20,467 nucleotides of DNA from an uncultured bacterium (lineage in GTDB: Bacteria > Omnitrophota > Gorgyraeia > Gorgyraeales > Gorgyraeaceae): contig CAJVXD010000002.1 of the NCBI GenBank assembly GCA_913009675.1, positions 1-20,467 on the forward strand, given 5' to 3'. The notes under the pieces were generated by a model, which was not told the DNA's origin, did no database searches, and saw nothing but the letters and a program-made list of their open reading frames with translations. Shown piece after piece: positions 1-5,415 of this stretch (positions are counted from its first letter, which is position 1; each line of letters starts with the position of its first letter). Made by a program: the position numbers and the translations under genes.

Positions 1-36
1 ATCTCAGTAATGCGCAAGATCGGAAGAAAAAGGTAG
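1..36 (+). CDS. C-terminal tail of upstream Mrp/Mbh antiporter subunit (partial)
   Basis: Frame 1 is open from the window edge to a TAG at 34-36 and encodes a short basic tail (ISVMRKIGRKR). From memory of the family, this resembles the end of the DUF4040/MnhB-related subunit that normally precedes MnhB in these operons: a last membrane helix followed by a basic Arg/Lys tail. Only 11 residues are visible, so the call rests mainly on context. Frame 3 also stays open, to a TGA at 123-125, but its translation is rich in Gln and Arg and does not look like a membrane protein. Confidence 0.4.
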   Translation: MSVMRKIGRKR

Positions 37-100
37 CAAGGCAGGCTTTGCAGCTGCAGTTATTAAGGCAGCCGCAGGGCTTATGTTGCGAAAGGATACA

Positions 101-553
101 ATGGATGATCCAAAGAAGGGGATGACCTTAATAGTAAAGACAGTTACACGCTTGACTGTGGGGCTGATTTTACTTTTTGGTATATATATCGTTACGCATG
201 GGCATATAAGCCCTGGCGGAGGTTTTGCAGGAGGTGCCATTATCGCGCTTTCGTTTATCCACATCATGCTTGCCTTCGGAAAAGAGGCAACCTTTAAAAA
301 GATAAACCAGCGCATCGCTTCTTTTTTTGAGAGCATAGGCGCAATAATCTTTATAACGCTTGCTATGCTGGGTTTTGGGGCAGGTTATTTCTTTTTAAAC
401 TTTTTACATAAAGGAGAACCTTTCAGGCTCTTTAGTTCAGGGTTTATACCTTTATATAACATAGCCATATCATTTAAGGTAGGCTCGGGACTTTTTATCA
501 TTGTTGTTATCATGACGATGTTTAGGATTGTTCAAAAGGAAGAGAAAAAATGA
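101..553 (+). CDS. mnhB: Na+/H+ antiporter subunit MnhB/MrpB (Mbh-type module)
   Basis: Small integral membrane subunit of the Mrp antiporter module, about 150 residues. It carries the family signature HGHISPGGGFAGG just after the first helix, then three more hydrophobic helices (an Ile/Leu-rich segment, IGAIIFITLAMLGFG, and a C-terminal FIIVVIMTMF segment). In Mrp-Mbh hydrogenases this subunit helps form the ion-translocating part that uses energy from ferredoxin-driven H2 formation. I chose ATG 101 because AGGA lies just before it (93-96) and the N-terminus then reads MDDPKKGMTLIVKTVTRL, which fits family members. ATG 83 and ATG 122 are alternatives. The stop overlaps the next start (ATGA at 550-553), indicating translational coupling to mnhC. 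Confidence 0.88.
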   Translation: MDDPKKGMTLIVKTVTRLTVGLILLFGIYIVTHGHISPGGGFAGGAIIALSFIHIMLAFGKEATFKKINQRIASFFESIGAIIFITLAMLGFGAGYFFLNFLHKGEPFRLFSSGFIPLYNIAISFKVGSGLFIIVVIMTMFRIVQKEEKK

Positions 554-888
554 GCGTCTATTTTTTGTGTCTTGTGCTTTTTTGCGTAGGGCTTTATTGT
601 GTGCTTAGAAAGCGGAACCTGATAAAGATAATTATAGGCATAGCCATAATAGAATATGCGGTGAATCTATTCTTTGTCCTGGTAGGCTACAGGATGAATG
701 GCCGTGCGCCTATAGACTCTCCGGGCCAGTCTATTGTTAATATGGTAGACCCATTGCCTCAGGCGCTTGTCTTGACAGCTATTGTTATAGGCCTTGCAGT
801 AACTGCCTTGATCGCCTCTATTGCAATGAGGGTATATGAAAAATACGGGACATTTGATATTACAAAGATAAGAAAACTCAAAGGTTAA
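550..888 (+). CDS. mnhC: Na+/H+ antiporter subunit MnhC/MrpC (NuoK-like)
   Basis: A 112-residue membrane protein with three predicted helices, homologous to NuoK of complex I. The motif DPLPQALVLTAIVIG (roughly residues 65-79) is the MnhC hallmark, and the preceding helix carries a conserved acidic residue in IIEYAVNLFF. Its family role is proton/sodium transfer within the Mrp membrane arm. It starts inside the stop of mnhB (ATGA) and is followed after 3 nt by mnhD, whose Shine-Dalgarno AAAGG (880-884) lies within the end of this gene. Length and motif are typical, with nothing damaged. Confidence 0.92.
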   Translation: MSVYFLCLVLFCVGLYCVLRKRNLIKIIIGIAIIEYAVNLFFVLVGYRMNGRAPIDSPGQSIVNMVDPLPQALVLTAIVIGLAVTALIASIAMRVYEKYGTFDITKIRKLKG

Positions 889-891
889 TTT

Positions 892-2391
892 ATGCTGCAT
901 AACATACTGCCACTATTTATTGTCATCCCGCTGGCCAGCGCCTTTTTAAATTCTCTTCTTGGTAAGAGGATAAGAGGTTTTTCGGATATCCTGTCCGGCG
1001 TGGCCACATTTTTACTGGCAGGGTTTTCAATATGGGCTGCATTTTTATTTAGAGAGAGCGGGGTAGTGGTATATAAGGTAGGTGGATGGATCCCCCCCAT
1101 AGGTATCTCAATGGTCATGGACGGCCTTACGGTATTTATGCTGGTTACCGTCAATGTTATTGCATTTCTAATCAGCATCTATTCTATTGATTATATGGAA
1201 AGATATACTGATAAATGGAATTTTTACTGCCTCTTTTTATTGATGGTTAGCGGATTGAACGGCGTTATAATAAGCGGCGACATATTTAATCTATACGTCT
1301 TTCTTGAGATTGCAGCCATCTCCAGTTATGCCCTGGTTGCATTTGGTGTCGAAGACGAAGGGCTCGAGGCGTCTTTTAAATACGCCGTGATGGGCACGGT
1401 TGCCTCTTCCTTTATATTGCTGGGGATAGTATTTTTGTATAGCCTTACATCCACATTGAATATGGCTGATATGTCAAGGGAGCTGATTGGAAAAGGGCAC
1501 CCTCATATAGTTTTACTGGTCAGTGCCTTATTTATCATGGGTTTTGGGTTAAAGGCAGCGCTGGTCCCTTTTCATGCCTGGCTTCCTGATGCGCATCCGT
1601 CTGCGCCAGCGCCTATCTCAGCAATGCTATCGGGTGTTCTTATTAAAACTCTTGGCATTTATGCCATGGTAAGGATATTCTTCAGTGTCTTGGGTGTAAC
1701 CCCGCAGATATTGAATGTATTGATGGTGCTGGGTGCCCTATCAATGGTCGTGGGCGTTTGCCTTGCGCTTGGCCAGTGGGACATGAAAAGGCTGTTGGCG
1801 TATCATTCTATAAGCCAGATTGGTTATGTGGTGCTCGGGATAGGTTTGGCTACTCCATTGGGGATCATAGGGGGACTCTTTCATTTGTTAAATCATTCTG
1901 TCTTTAAGTCTCTTTTATTTTTGAATTCAGGTGCAGTCGAGTATGCTACTGGGACAAGAGACCTGGAGAAGATGGGCGGATTGAGGGAGAGGATGCCGGT
2001 TACGGCAAATACCTCACTTGTGGCATCCATGTCTATTTCAGGAGTCCCGCCTTTTAACGGGTTCTGGAGCAAGCTGATTATTATAGCTGCGTGTATTCAG
2101 GCGCAGCATTTTGTGTATGCCTTCTGGGCGGTTCTGGCAAGTATCCTGACGCTTTCTTCTTTTATGAAGGTCCAGAGGTATGGCTTTTTTGGAGAGCTGA
2201 AGGAGAGGTTGAATCAGGTGAAAGAGGTACCGTTTTTTATGAAGTTTTCTATGATAACATTGGCTGTCTTTTGTCTGGTAGGCGGGTTTCTTTTGACCTA
2301 CGTTTTCTACAGTGATTTTCTTAAGGTTGCGAAAGATGTAGTCATGAGCGGGCAGGATTATGCCTCGATTGTCTTTGGAGCTATAAGGTGA
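892..2391 (+). CDS. mnhD: Na+/H+ antiporter subunit MnhD/MrpD (NuoN/MbhH-like)
   Basis: A 499-residue polytopic protein of the Proton_antipo_M family, related to NuoL/M/N. Visible signatures are the glutamate in LEIAAISSYALVAFG, the lysine-containing FGLKAALVPFHAWLPDAHP followed by APAPISAMLSGVLIK, the MKRLLAYHSISQIGY segment, and the second lysine helix HLLNHSVFKSLLF. These Glu/Lys/His residues form the ion-conducting half-channels in the family. It is the large antiporter-like subunit of the module; no MnhA-sized gene occurs in the window, as in Mbh-type complexes where one such subunit suffices. AAAGG at 880-884 serves the start, and one base separates its stop from mnhE. Confidence 0.94.
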   Translation: MLHNILPLFIVIPLASAFLNSLLGKRIRGFSDILSGVATFLLAGFSIWAAFLFRESGVVVYKVGGWIPPIGISMVMDGLTVFMLVTVNVIAFLISIYSIDYMERYTDKWNFYCLFLLMVSGLNGVIISGDIFNLYVFLEIAAISSYALVAFGVEDEGLEASFKYAVMGTVASSFILLGIVFLYSLTSTLNMADMSRELIGKGHPHIVLLVSALFIMGFGLKAALVPFHAWLPDAHPSAPAPISAMLSGVLIKTLGIYAMVRIFFSVLGVTPQILNVLMVLGALSMVVGVCLALGQWDMKRLLAYHSISQIGYVVLGIGLATPLGIIGGLFHLLNHSVFKSLLFLNSGAVEYATGTRDLEKMGGLRERMPVTANTSLVASMSISGVPPFNGFWSKLIIIAACIQAQHFVYAFWAVLASILTLSSFMKVQRYGFFGELKERLNQVKEVPFFMKFSMITLAVFCLVGGFLLTYVFYSDFLKVAKDVVMSGQDYASIVFGAIR

Positions 2392-2392
2392 T

Positions 2393-2896
2393 ATGAACGG
2401 AGTAAAGAGTAGGATTTTATTATTTATATTAGGATTTATTGCCTGGTGTTTTTTGAACTGGGTGCCTGACTGGCAGCATCTATTGGTAGGTGTTTTTGTA
2501 GCGGCATTCGTTGCCTACATGACAGGTGACTTCTTTATAAGAAGGCCTCAGCTTGTAATGCACCCACAGAGGTACCTCTGGTTTTTTTATTATGTGCCTA
2601 TCTTTATCTGGGAATGTTTTAAGGCCAATATAGACGTTGCATACAGGGTTATACATCCTAATCTGCCTGTGCATCCGGGCATAGTAAAGGTCAAAACTAG
2701 ACTTACCTCGGACACGGCGCTTACTTTTTTAGCAAACTCTATTACCCTTACGCCGGGGACATTGACTGTTGATATAGATAAGGAAAAGGGATTTCTGTAT
2801 GTCCACTGGATAGAGGTGAGGCACACTGACGTCGAGAATTCAACAAAGGCTATAGTGGAGCGGTTTGAGAAGATATTGAAGAGGATATTCGAATGA
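2393..2896 (+). CDS. mnhE: Na+/H+ antiporter subunit MnhE/MrpE
   Basis: A 167-residue protein of the MnhE family: a short basic N-terminus, two or three hydrophobic helices (FILGFIAWCFLNW, HLLVGVFVAAFVAYM, WFFYYVPIFIWECF), then a soluble alpha/beta domain. The stretch TFLANSITLTPGTLTVDID is the characteristic MnhE motif. The Shine-Dalgarno sequence AAGGTGAT overlaps the mnhD stop immediately before the ATG. Its own stop overlaps the mnhF start (ATGA, 2893-2896). It probably scaffolds the MnhF/G part of the membrane arm. Confidence 0.92.
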   Translation: MNGVKSRILLFILGFIAWCFLNWVPDWQHLLVGVFVAAFVAYMTGDFFIRRPQLVMHPQRYLWFFYYVPIFIWECFKANIDVAYRVIHPNLPVHPGIVKVKTRLTSDTALTFLANSITLTPGTLTVDIDKEKGFLYVHWIEVRHTDVENSTKAIVERFEKILKRIFE

Positions 2897-3267
2897 GAAG
2901 AAAAAGGATTAGTTATTTTATAGGTTTTCTTGCACTTCTTGTGATATTCGCACTAATCTTATTCCGGCCTTTTCCCATACTTTTTTTTCAGGACCTGCCT
3001 TTTATAGGGTTTTTAAAAAGGGCATTCTATATCCTGTTATTATCCTGTGGATTGTGTCTGTATCGTATCCTGAAGGGGCCCACTTCTGCTGATAGGGTCA
3101 TTACTATTGACATGCTGGGTGTTTTAATCGTAGGCTTTTGTGCCATCATGGCTATATCTACCGGCAGGAGCTGGTATATTGATATTGCGATTGCATGGGC
3201 ACTGCAGAGCTTTATAGCAACCCTTGCGCTTGCTAAATTTTTAGAAGGGAAATCCTTTGATGATTAA
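2893..3267 (+). CDS. mnhF: Na+/H+ antiporter subunit MnhF/MrpF
   Basis: A 124-residue protein with three or four helices. The motif GPTSADRVITIDMLG is diagnostic for MnhF/PhaF, followed by helices ending in DIAIAWALQSFIATLALAKFLEG. It is about 30 residues longer than the usual ~90-residue MnhF because of an extra N-terminal hydrophobic segment (FIGFLALLVIFALILFRPF). No Met closer to the usual start is obvious and the start is coupled to mnhE by ATGA, so the extension is probably real. The 3' end overlaps mnhG by 8 nt. Confidence 0.9.
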   Translation: MRRKRISYFIGFLALLVIFALILFRPFPILFFQDLPFIGFLKRAFYILLLSCGLCLYRILKGPTSADRVITIDMLGVLIVGFCAIMAISTGRSWYIDIAIAWALQSFIATLALAKFLEGKSFDD

Positions 3268-3586
3268 TATAGTCGGGTTAGTATTTATTTCTATCGGGCT
3301 TTTCTTTGATTTTATAGGATGCCTAGGCTTGGTAAGGCTTCCGGATGTTTATAGCCGTCTGCAGGCATCTACCAAGTGTGTAACGCTTGGGACATGCAGT
3401 ATATTATTTGGTGTTTTTCTTATCCAGGGTTTTACAGCAGGAGGAATTAAGGCCTTGCTCTGCATGGGGTTTTTGCTTTTGACCGCGCCCGTGGCCGGAC
3501 ACGCACTTGCGAGGGCCGCTCACAAGGCAGGGGTAAAGCTCTGGGAGAAAAGCGTGGTAGATAAATATGCAGAGGATGGAAATTAA
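3260..3586 (+). CDS. mnhG: Na+/H+ antiporter subunit MnhG/MrpG
   Basis: A 108-residue protein with three hydrophobic helices and the MnhG signature GLVRLPDVYSRLQASTKCVTLG (residues ~23-44; a RLPD motif followed by the Ser/Thr-rich turn). I start at ATG 3260, with GAAGGGA at 3244-3250 as the likely ribosome-binding site; a TTG directly upstream (3257) would add one residue. It overlaps mnhF by 8 nt. With mnhB-F it completes a B-C-D-E-F-G antiporter set lacking a separate full-length MnhA here, which is the arrangement of membrane-bound hydrogenase (Mbh) operons rather than of a free-standing seven-gene Mrp. Confidence 0.9.
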   Translation: MINIVGLVFISIGLFFDFIGCLGLVRLPDVYSRLQASTKCVTLGTCSILFGVFLIQGFTAGGIKALLCMGFLLLTAPVAGHALARAAHKAGVKLWEKSVVDKYAEDGN

Positions 3587-3597
3587 ATCGTATTTCG

Positions 3598-3639
3598 TAT
3601 ACCGTGCTATGTAGTTCGAAGAAGAGGGCGTACGGTATA
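3598..3639 (+). repeat. Imperfect inverted repeat between mnhG and ferredoxin gene
   Basis: TATACCGT (3598-3605) and ACGGTATA (3632-3639) are perfect 8-bp inverted arms separated by 26 nt, in the only sizeable gap of the antiporter operon. It may be a processing hairpin or a weak attenuator. There is no T-tract, so it is not a terminator. Confidence 0.35.
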
Positions 3640-3660
3640 GGTACGACGAATGAGAAAGAT

Positions 3661-4260
3661 ATGCGATATCCTAAATTACGAGAATTAGCTGAGGCAATTA
3701 GGGCATTGATAAAGGGACCTTATACCTCGAGATTCCCTTTTAGGCCACATGTGCCTGAGAAGCGATTCAGGGGGAAACCCGAATACCATAAGGATGGGTG
3801 TGTGGGATGCAAGGCCTGTTACGAGGTTTGTCCGGCAGGGTGCATAAAAGTAGAGGATGCTGTCGATGCCAGCCCCCCGATGAGAAGGCTTGATTTACAC
3901 TATGACAGTTGTATGTTCTGCGGTCAGTGCCAGGCCGCGTGTATTACGCAGGAAGGCATAAAATTATCAGATAAATTCGATCTGGCATTATTTGACAGAA
4001 AGGATGCAGTGGAATCTGTTGAAAAAGAATTGGTTTTATGTGAGGTTTGTGGCTGCGTAGTAGGAGCAAAGGAACATCTTGAATGGGTTGCAAAAAAATT
4101 GGGCCCTCTTGCATATTCAAGCCCCACTTCATATTTAGCCGCATTAAAGAATTTAAAATTAGAATGTCTCAAGCTTGAGAGAACAAAAGAATTGACTCGC
4201 CAGGACCGCATAAAGGTGCTCTGCCCAAAGTGCAGGAGAGAGATTACGCTGGAGACATGA
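3661..4260 (+). CDS. Hydrogenase-type ferredoxin subunit (HyfH/MbhN/NuoI-like) with extra C-terminal Cys pairs
   Basis: A 199-residue peripheral iron-sulphur subunit. Two [4Fe-4S] motifs are visible: C47-C50-C53-C57 in CVGCKACYEVCP, and C84-C87-C90-C94 in CMFCGQCQAAC. In group 4 [NiFe] hydrogenases this subunit passes electrons from ferredoxin to the small subunit. The N-terminus (RYPKLRELAEAIRALIKGPYTS...FPFRPHVP...FRGKP) is typical of hydrogenase-linked homologues and supports ATG 3661 over the upstream GTG at 3604. Beyond the ferredoxin core lie C127/C130/C132 and C188/C191, an arrangement that could bind zinc or another cluster. It lies 74 nt after mnhG and just before a terminator, so it is probably the last gene of the operon. 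Confidence 0.85.
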   Translation: MRYPKLRELAEAIRALIKGPYTSRFPFRPHVPEKRFRGKPEYHKDGCVGCKACYEVCPAGCIKVEDAVDASPPMRRLDLHYDSCMFCGQCQAACITQEGIKLSDKFDLALFDRKDAVESVEKELVLCEVCGCVVGAKEHLEWVAKKLGPLAYSSPTSYLAALKNLKLECLKLERTKELTRQDRIKVLCPKCRREITLET

Positions 4261-4307
4261 TTAGCATATAGCGTATAGTTTTTCTATCCACTATATGCTA
4301 ATTTTTT
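4261..4307 (+). terminator. Intrinsic terminator ending the hydrogenase/antiporter operon
   Basis: TTAGCATATAG (4261-4271) pairs perfectly with CTATATGCTAA (4291-4301) and is followed by six T residues (4302-4307). The loop contains a second short ATAG/CTAT pairing. The stem starts directly after the ferredoxin-gene TGA, so transcription of the operon very probably stops here. Confidence 0.88.
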
Positions 4308-4353
4308 GTATGGAATTTCAATAATACACAATCAAAACAGACAACATTGCCTT

Positions 4354-4404
4354 AACTTTACACTTGAAGCCTTACACTTGAAGCCAGGCTTTAAATGTAA
4401 AGTT
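4354..4404 (+). repeat. Hairpin with internal 14-bp tandem duplication upstream of the protease gene
   Basis: The 19-nt arms at 4354-4372 and 4386-4404 match at 17 of 19 positions as inverted repeats (AACTTTACACTTGAAGCCT against its near-complement). In addition TTACACTTGAAGCC is present twice in perfect tandem (4358-4371 and 4372-4385). The core AACTTTACACTT recurs in the hairpin at 4927-4969. There is no T-tract, so it is not a terminator. It may be a short mobile palindrome or a protein-binding site. Confidence 0.6.
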
Positions 4405-4481
4405 GCTGCTGCTGGGGCGCAGAAAAACGGTGAAAATCGCATTGATGTTATCGCCGCAAGGTGATTTCCTTCCAAAGGTTT

Positions 4482-4973
4482 ATGGTGGACTTAAAAAATA
4501 TTCTTAAAGGCAAGGTCGTTATCCTCTGCCTGGGTAATATAGACCGGGCTGATGATGGCCTAGGTCCTTATGTCGCCAGAGCCATAAAGGGTAAGCTTAG
4601 GTATGAGGTAATCGATGCCGGTATGACGCCTGAGAATTACACAGGTGTCATAAGGAGGCTGGAGCCGGATACAATTATTCTAATAGATACTATTTATTTT
4701 GGAGGAGAAAAGGGAGAGATAAGGTTTTTTTCAGGGGAAGATTTGCATTCCGGAAAGATATCCACCCACGATGTCTCACCCAAGCTCTTAGTAGAATACC
4801 TCAGATCCTCGACAAAGGCCAATGTCTATATATTGGGGGTAAATCCAGGTTCGGATAGACTTGGCGGTGGCTTGAGCAGGGAAGTCAAGGATGCGGCGCA
4901 AAGAATAGCAACGGCCTTTCTTACAGATAACTTTACGCTTTTGTATGTGTCGCAAAAGTGTAAAGTTATTTGA
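4482..4973 (+). CDS. [NiFe]-hydrogenase maturation protease (HycI/HybD family)
   Basis: A 163-residue cytoplasmic endopeptidase that removes the C-terminal extension of the hydrogenase large subunit after nickel insertion. The fold markers are visible: LCLGNIDRADDGLG at the N-terminus, EVIDAGMTPENY (close to the HycI 'G.TPEN' motif), LIDTIYFGG and STHDVSPKLL. The expected Ni ligands correspond to D25, D69 and H96. Next to Mrp/Mbh genes, its substrate is probably the group 4 large subunit encoded upstream of the window. Start choice is uncertain: ATG 4482 (AAAGG only 3 nt away), GTG 4485 and GTG 4461 are all possible. The last ~15 codons lie inside a hairpin repeat (4927-4969), so the C-terminus looks like a readthrough extension. 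Confidence 0.85.
   Translation: MVDLKNILKGKVVILCLGNIDRADDGLGPYVARAIKGKLRYEVIDAGMTPENYTGVIRRLEPDTIILIDTIYFGGEKGEIRFFSGEDLHSGKISTHDVSPKLLVEYLRSSTKANVYILGVNPGSDRLGGGLSREVKDAAQRIATAFLTDNFTLLYVSQKCKVI
4927..4969 (+). repeat. Hairpin repeat covering the 3' end of the protease gene
   Basis: ATAACTTTACGCTTTTG (4927-4943) pairs with CAAAAGTGTAAAGTTAT (4953-4969) at 16 of 17 positions around a 9-nt loop. It shares the AACTTTACRCTT core with the hairpin at 4354-4404. It lies within the last codons of the protease gene and ends two bases before its TGA. There is no clear T-tract after it. Confidence 0.65.
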
Positions 4974-4998
4974 CAATGTAAGGCTCCTATGATAATCT
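4970..4998 (+). promoter_or_regulatory. Sigma70-type promoter for the bifunctional nuclease gene
   Basis: TTGACA (4970-4975, overlapping the protease TGA) and TAATCT (4993-4998) are separated by exactly 17 nt. Transcription would begin around 5004-5006, only a few bases before ATG 5008, which has no Shine-Dalgarno sequence. The mRNA may therefore be leaderless. Confidence 0.65.
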
Positions 4999-5007
4999 AA
5001 ATTTATT

Positions 5008-5415
5008 ATGGCTATTATAGAGATGGAATTGAACAAAATCAGGATTGATGAAAACAGGGGGGAACAGGTTATTGTCCTTAAGGAAAAATCAGGAAGCAGG
5101 ATCCTGCCCATAGTGATAGGGATAATGGAGGTTACCGCAATAAAGATGAAGATAAGCGGAGTAACGCCGCCCCGTCCCATGACGCACGATCTACTCTATG
5201 CTACTATAAAAAAGTTAGGAGCAGAACTAAATAAGATAATCATTACGAAATTAGAACAGAATACATTCTTTGCAAAACTGGTCCTGCAGATAGATGGCAG
5301 GATGGAAGAGATAGATGCCAGGCCTAGCGACAGTATAGCAGTGGCAATTCGCGCCAAGGCCCCCATCTTTGTAGAACAAGGGGTCCTGGATAGTATTTCG
5401 ACCAACCTAGACTAA
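5008..5415 (+). CDS. Bifunctional nuclease family protein (DUF151/BFN)
   Basis: A 135-residue soluble protein of the DUF151 family. Recognisable blocks are the N-terminal beta strand region (MELNKIRIDE), ILPIVIGIMEVTAIKMKISG, the conserved RPMTHDLL, and the C-terminal EIDARPSDSIAVAIRAKAPIFV. Family members have been described as bifunctional nucleases acting on DNA and RNA; the substrate here cannot be told. ATG 5008 lacks a ribosome-binding site but lies a few bases after a good promoter; ATG 5023 or a leaderless start are alternatives to consider. The last 9 nt overlap the end of the convergent RND pump gene (5407-5415), leaving no room for a terminator between them. Confidence 0.87.
   Translation: MAIIEMELNKIRIDENRGEQVIVLKEKSGSRILPIVIGIMEVTAIKMKISGVTPPRPMTHDLLYATIKKLGAELNKIIITKLEQNTFFAKLVLQIDGRMEEIDARPSDSIAVAIRAKAPIFVEQGVLDSISTNLD

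Noticed and set aside
3..125. Frame 3 as the end of the upstream gene, with ATGA coupling to an ATG at 122 of mnhB
   Set aside because: The encoded tail is Gln/Arg-rich with no membrane character, whereas frame 1 ends in a basic tail typical of the expected subunit. The ATG 122 start lacks a spaced ribosome-binding site.
3604..3660. GTG 3604 as start of the ferredoxin subunit
   Set aside because: The extra residues are unlike the family, they fall within an inverted repeat, and the conserved N-terminus begins at the Met encoded at 3661.
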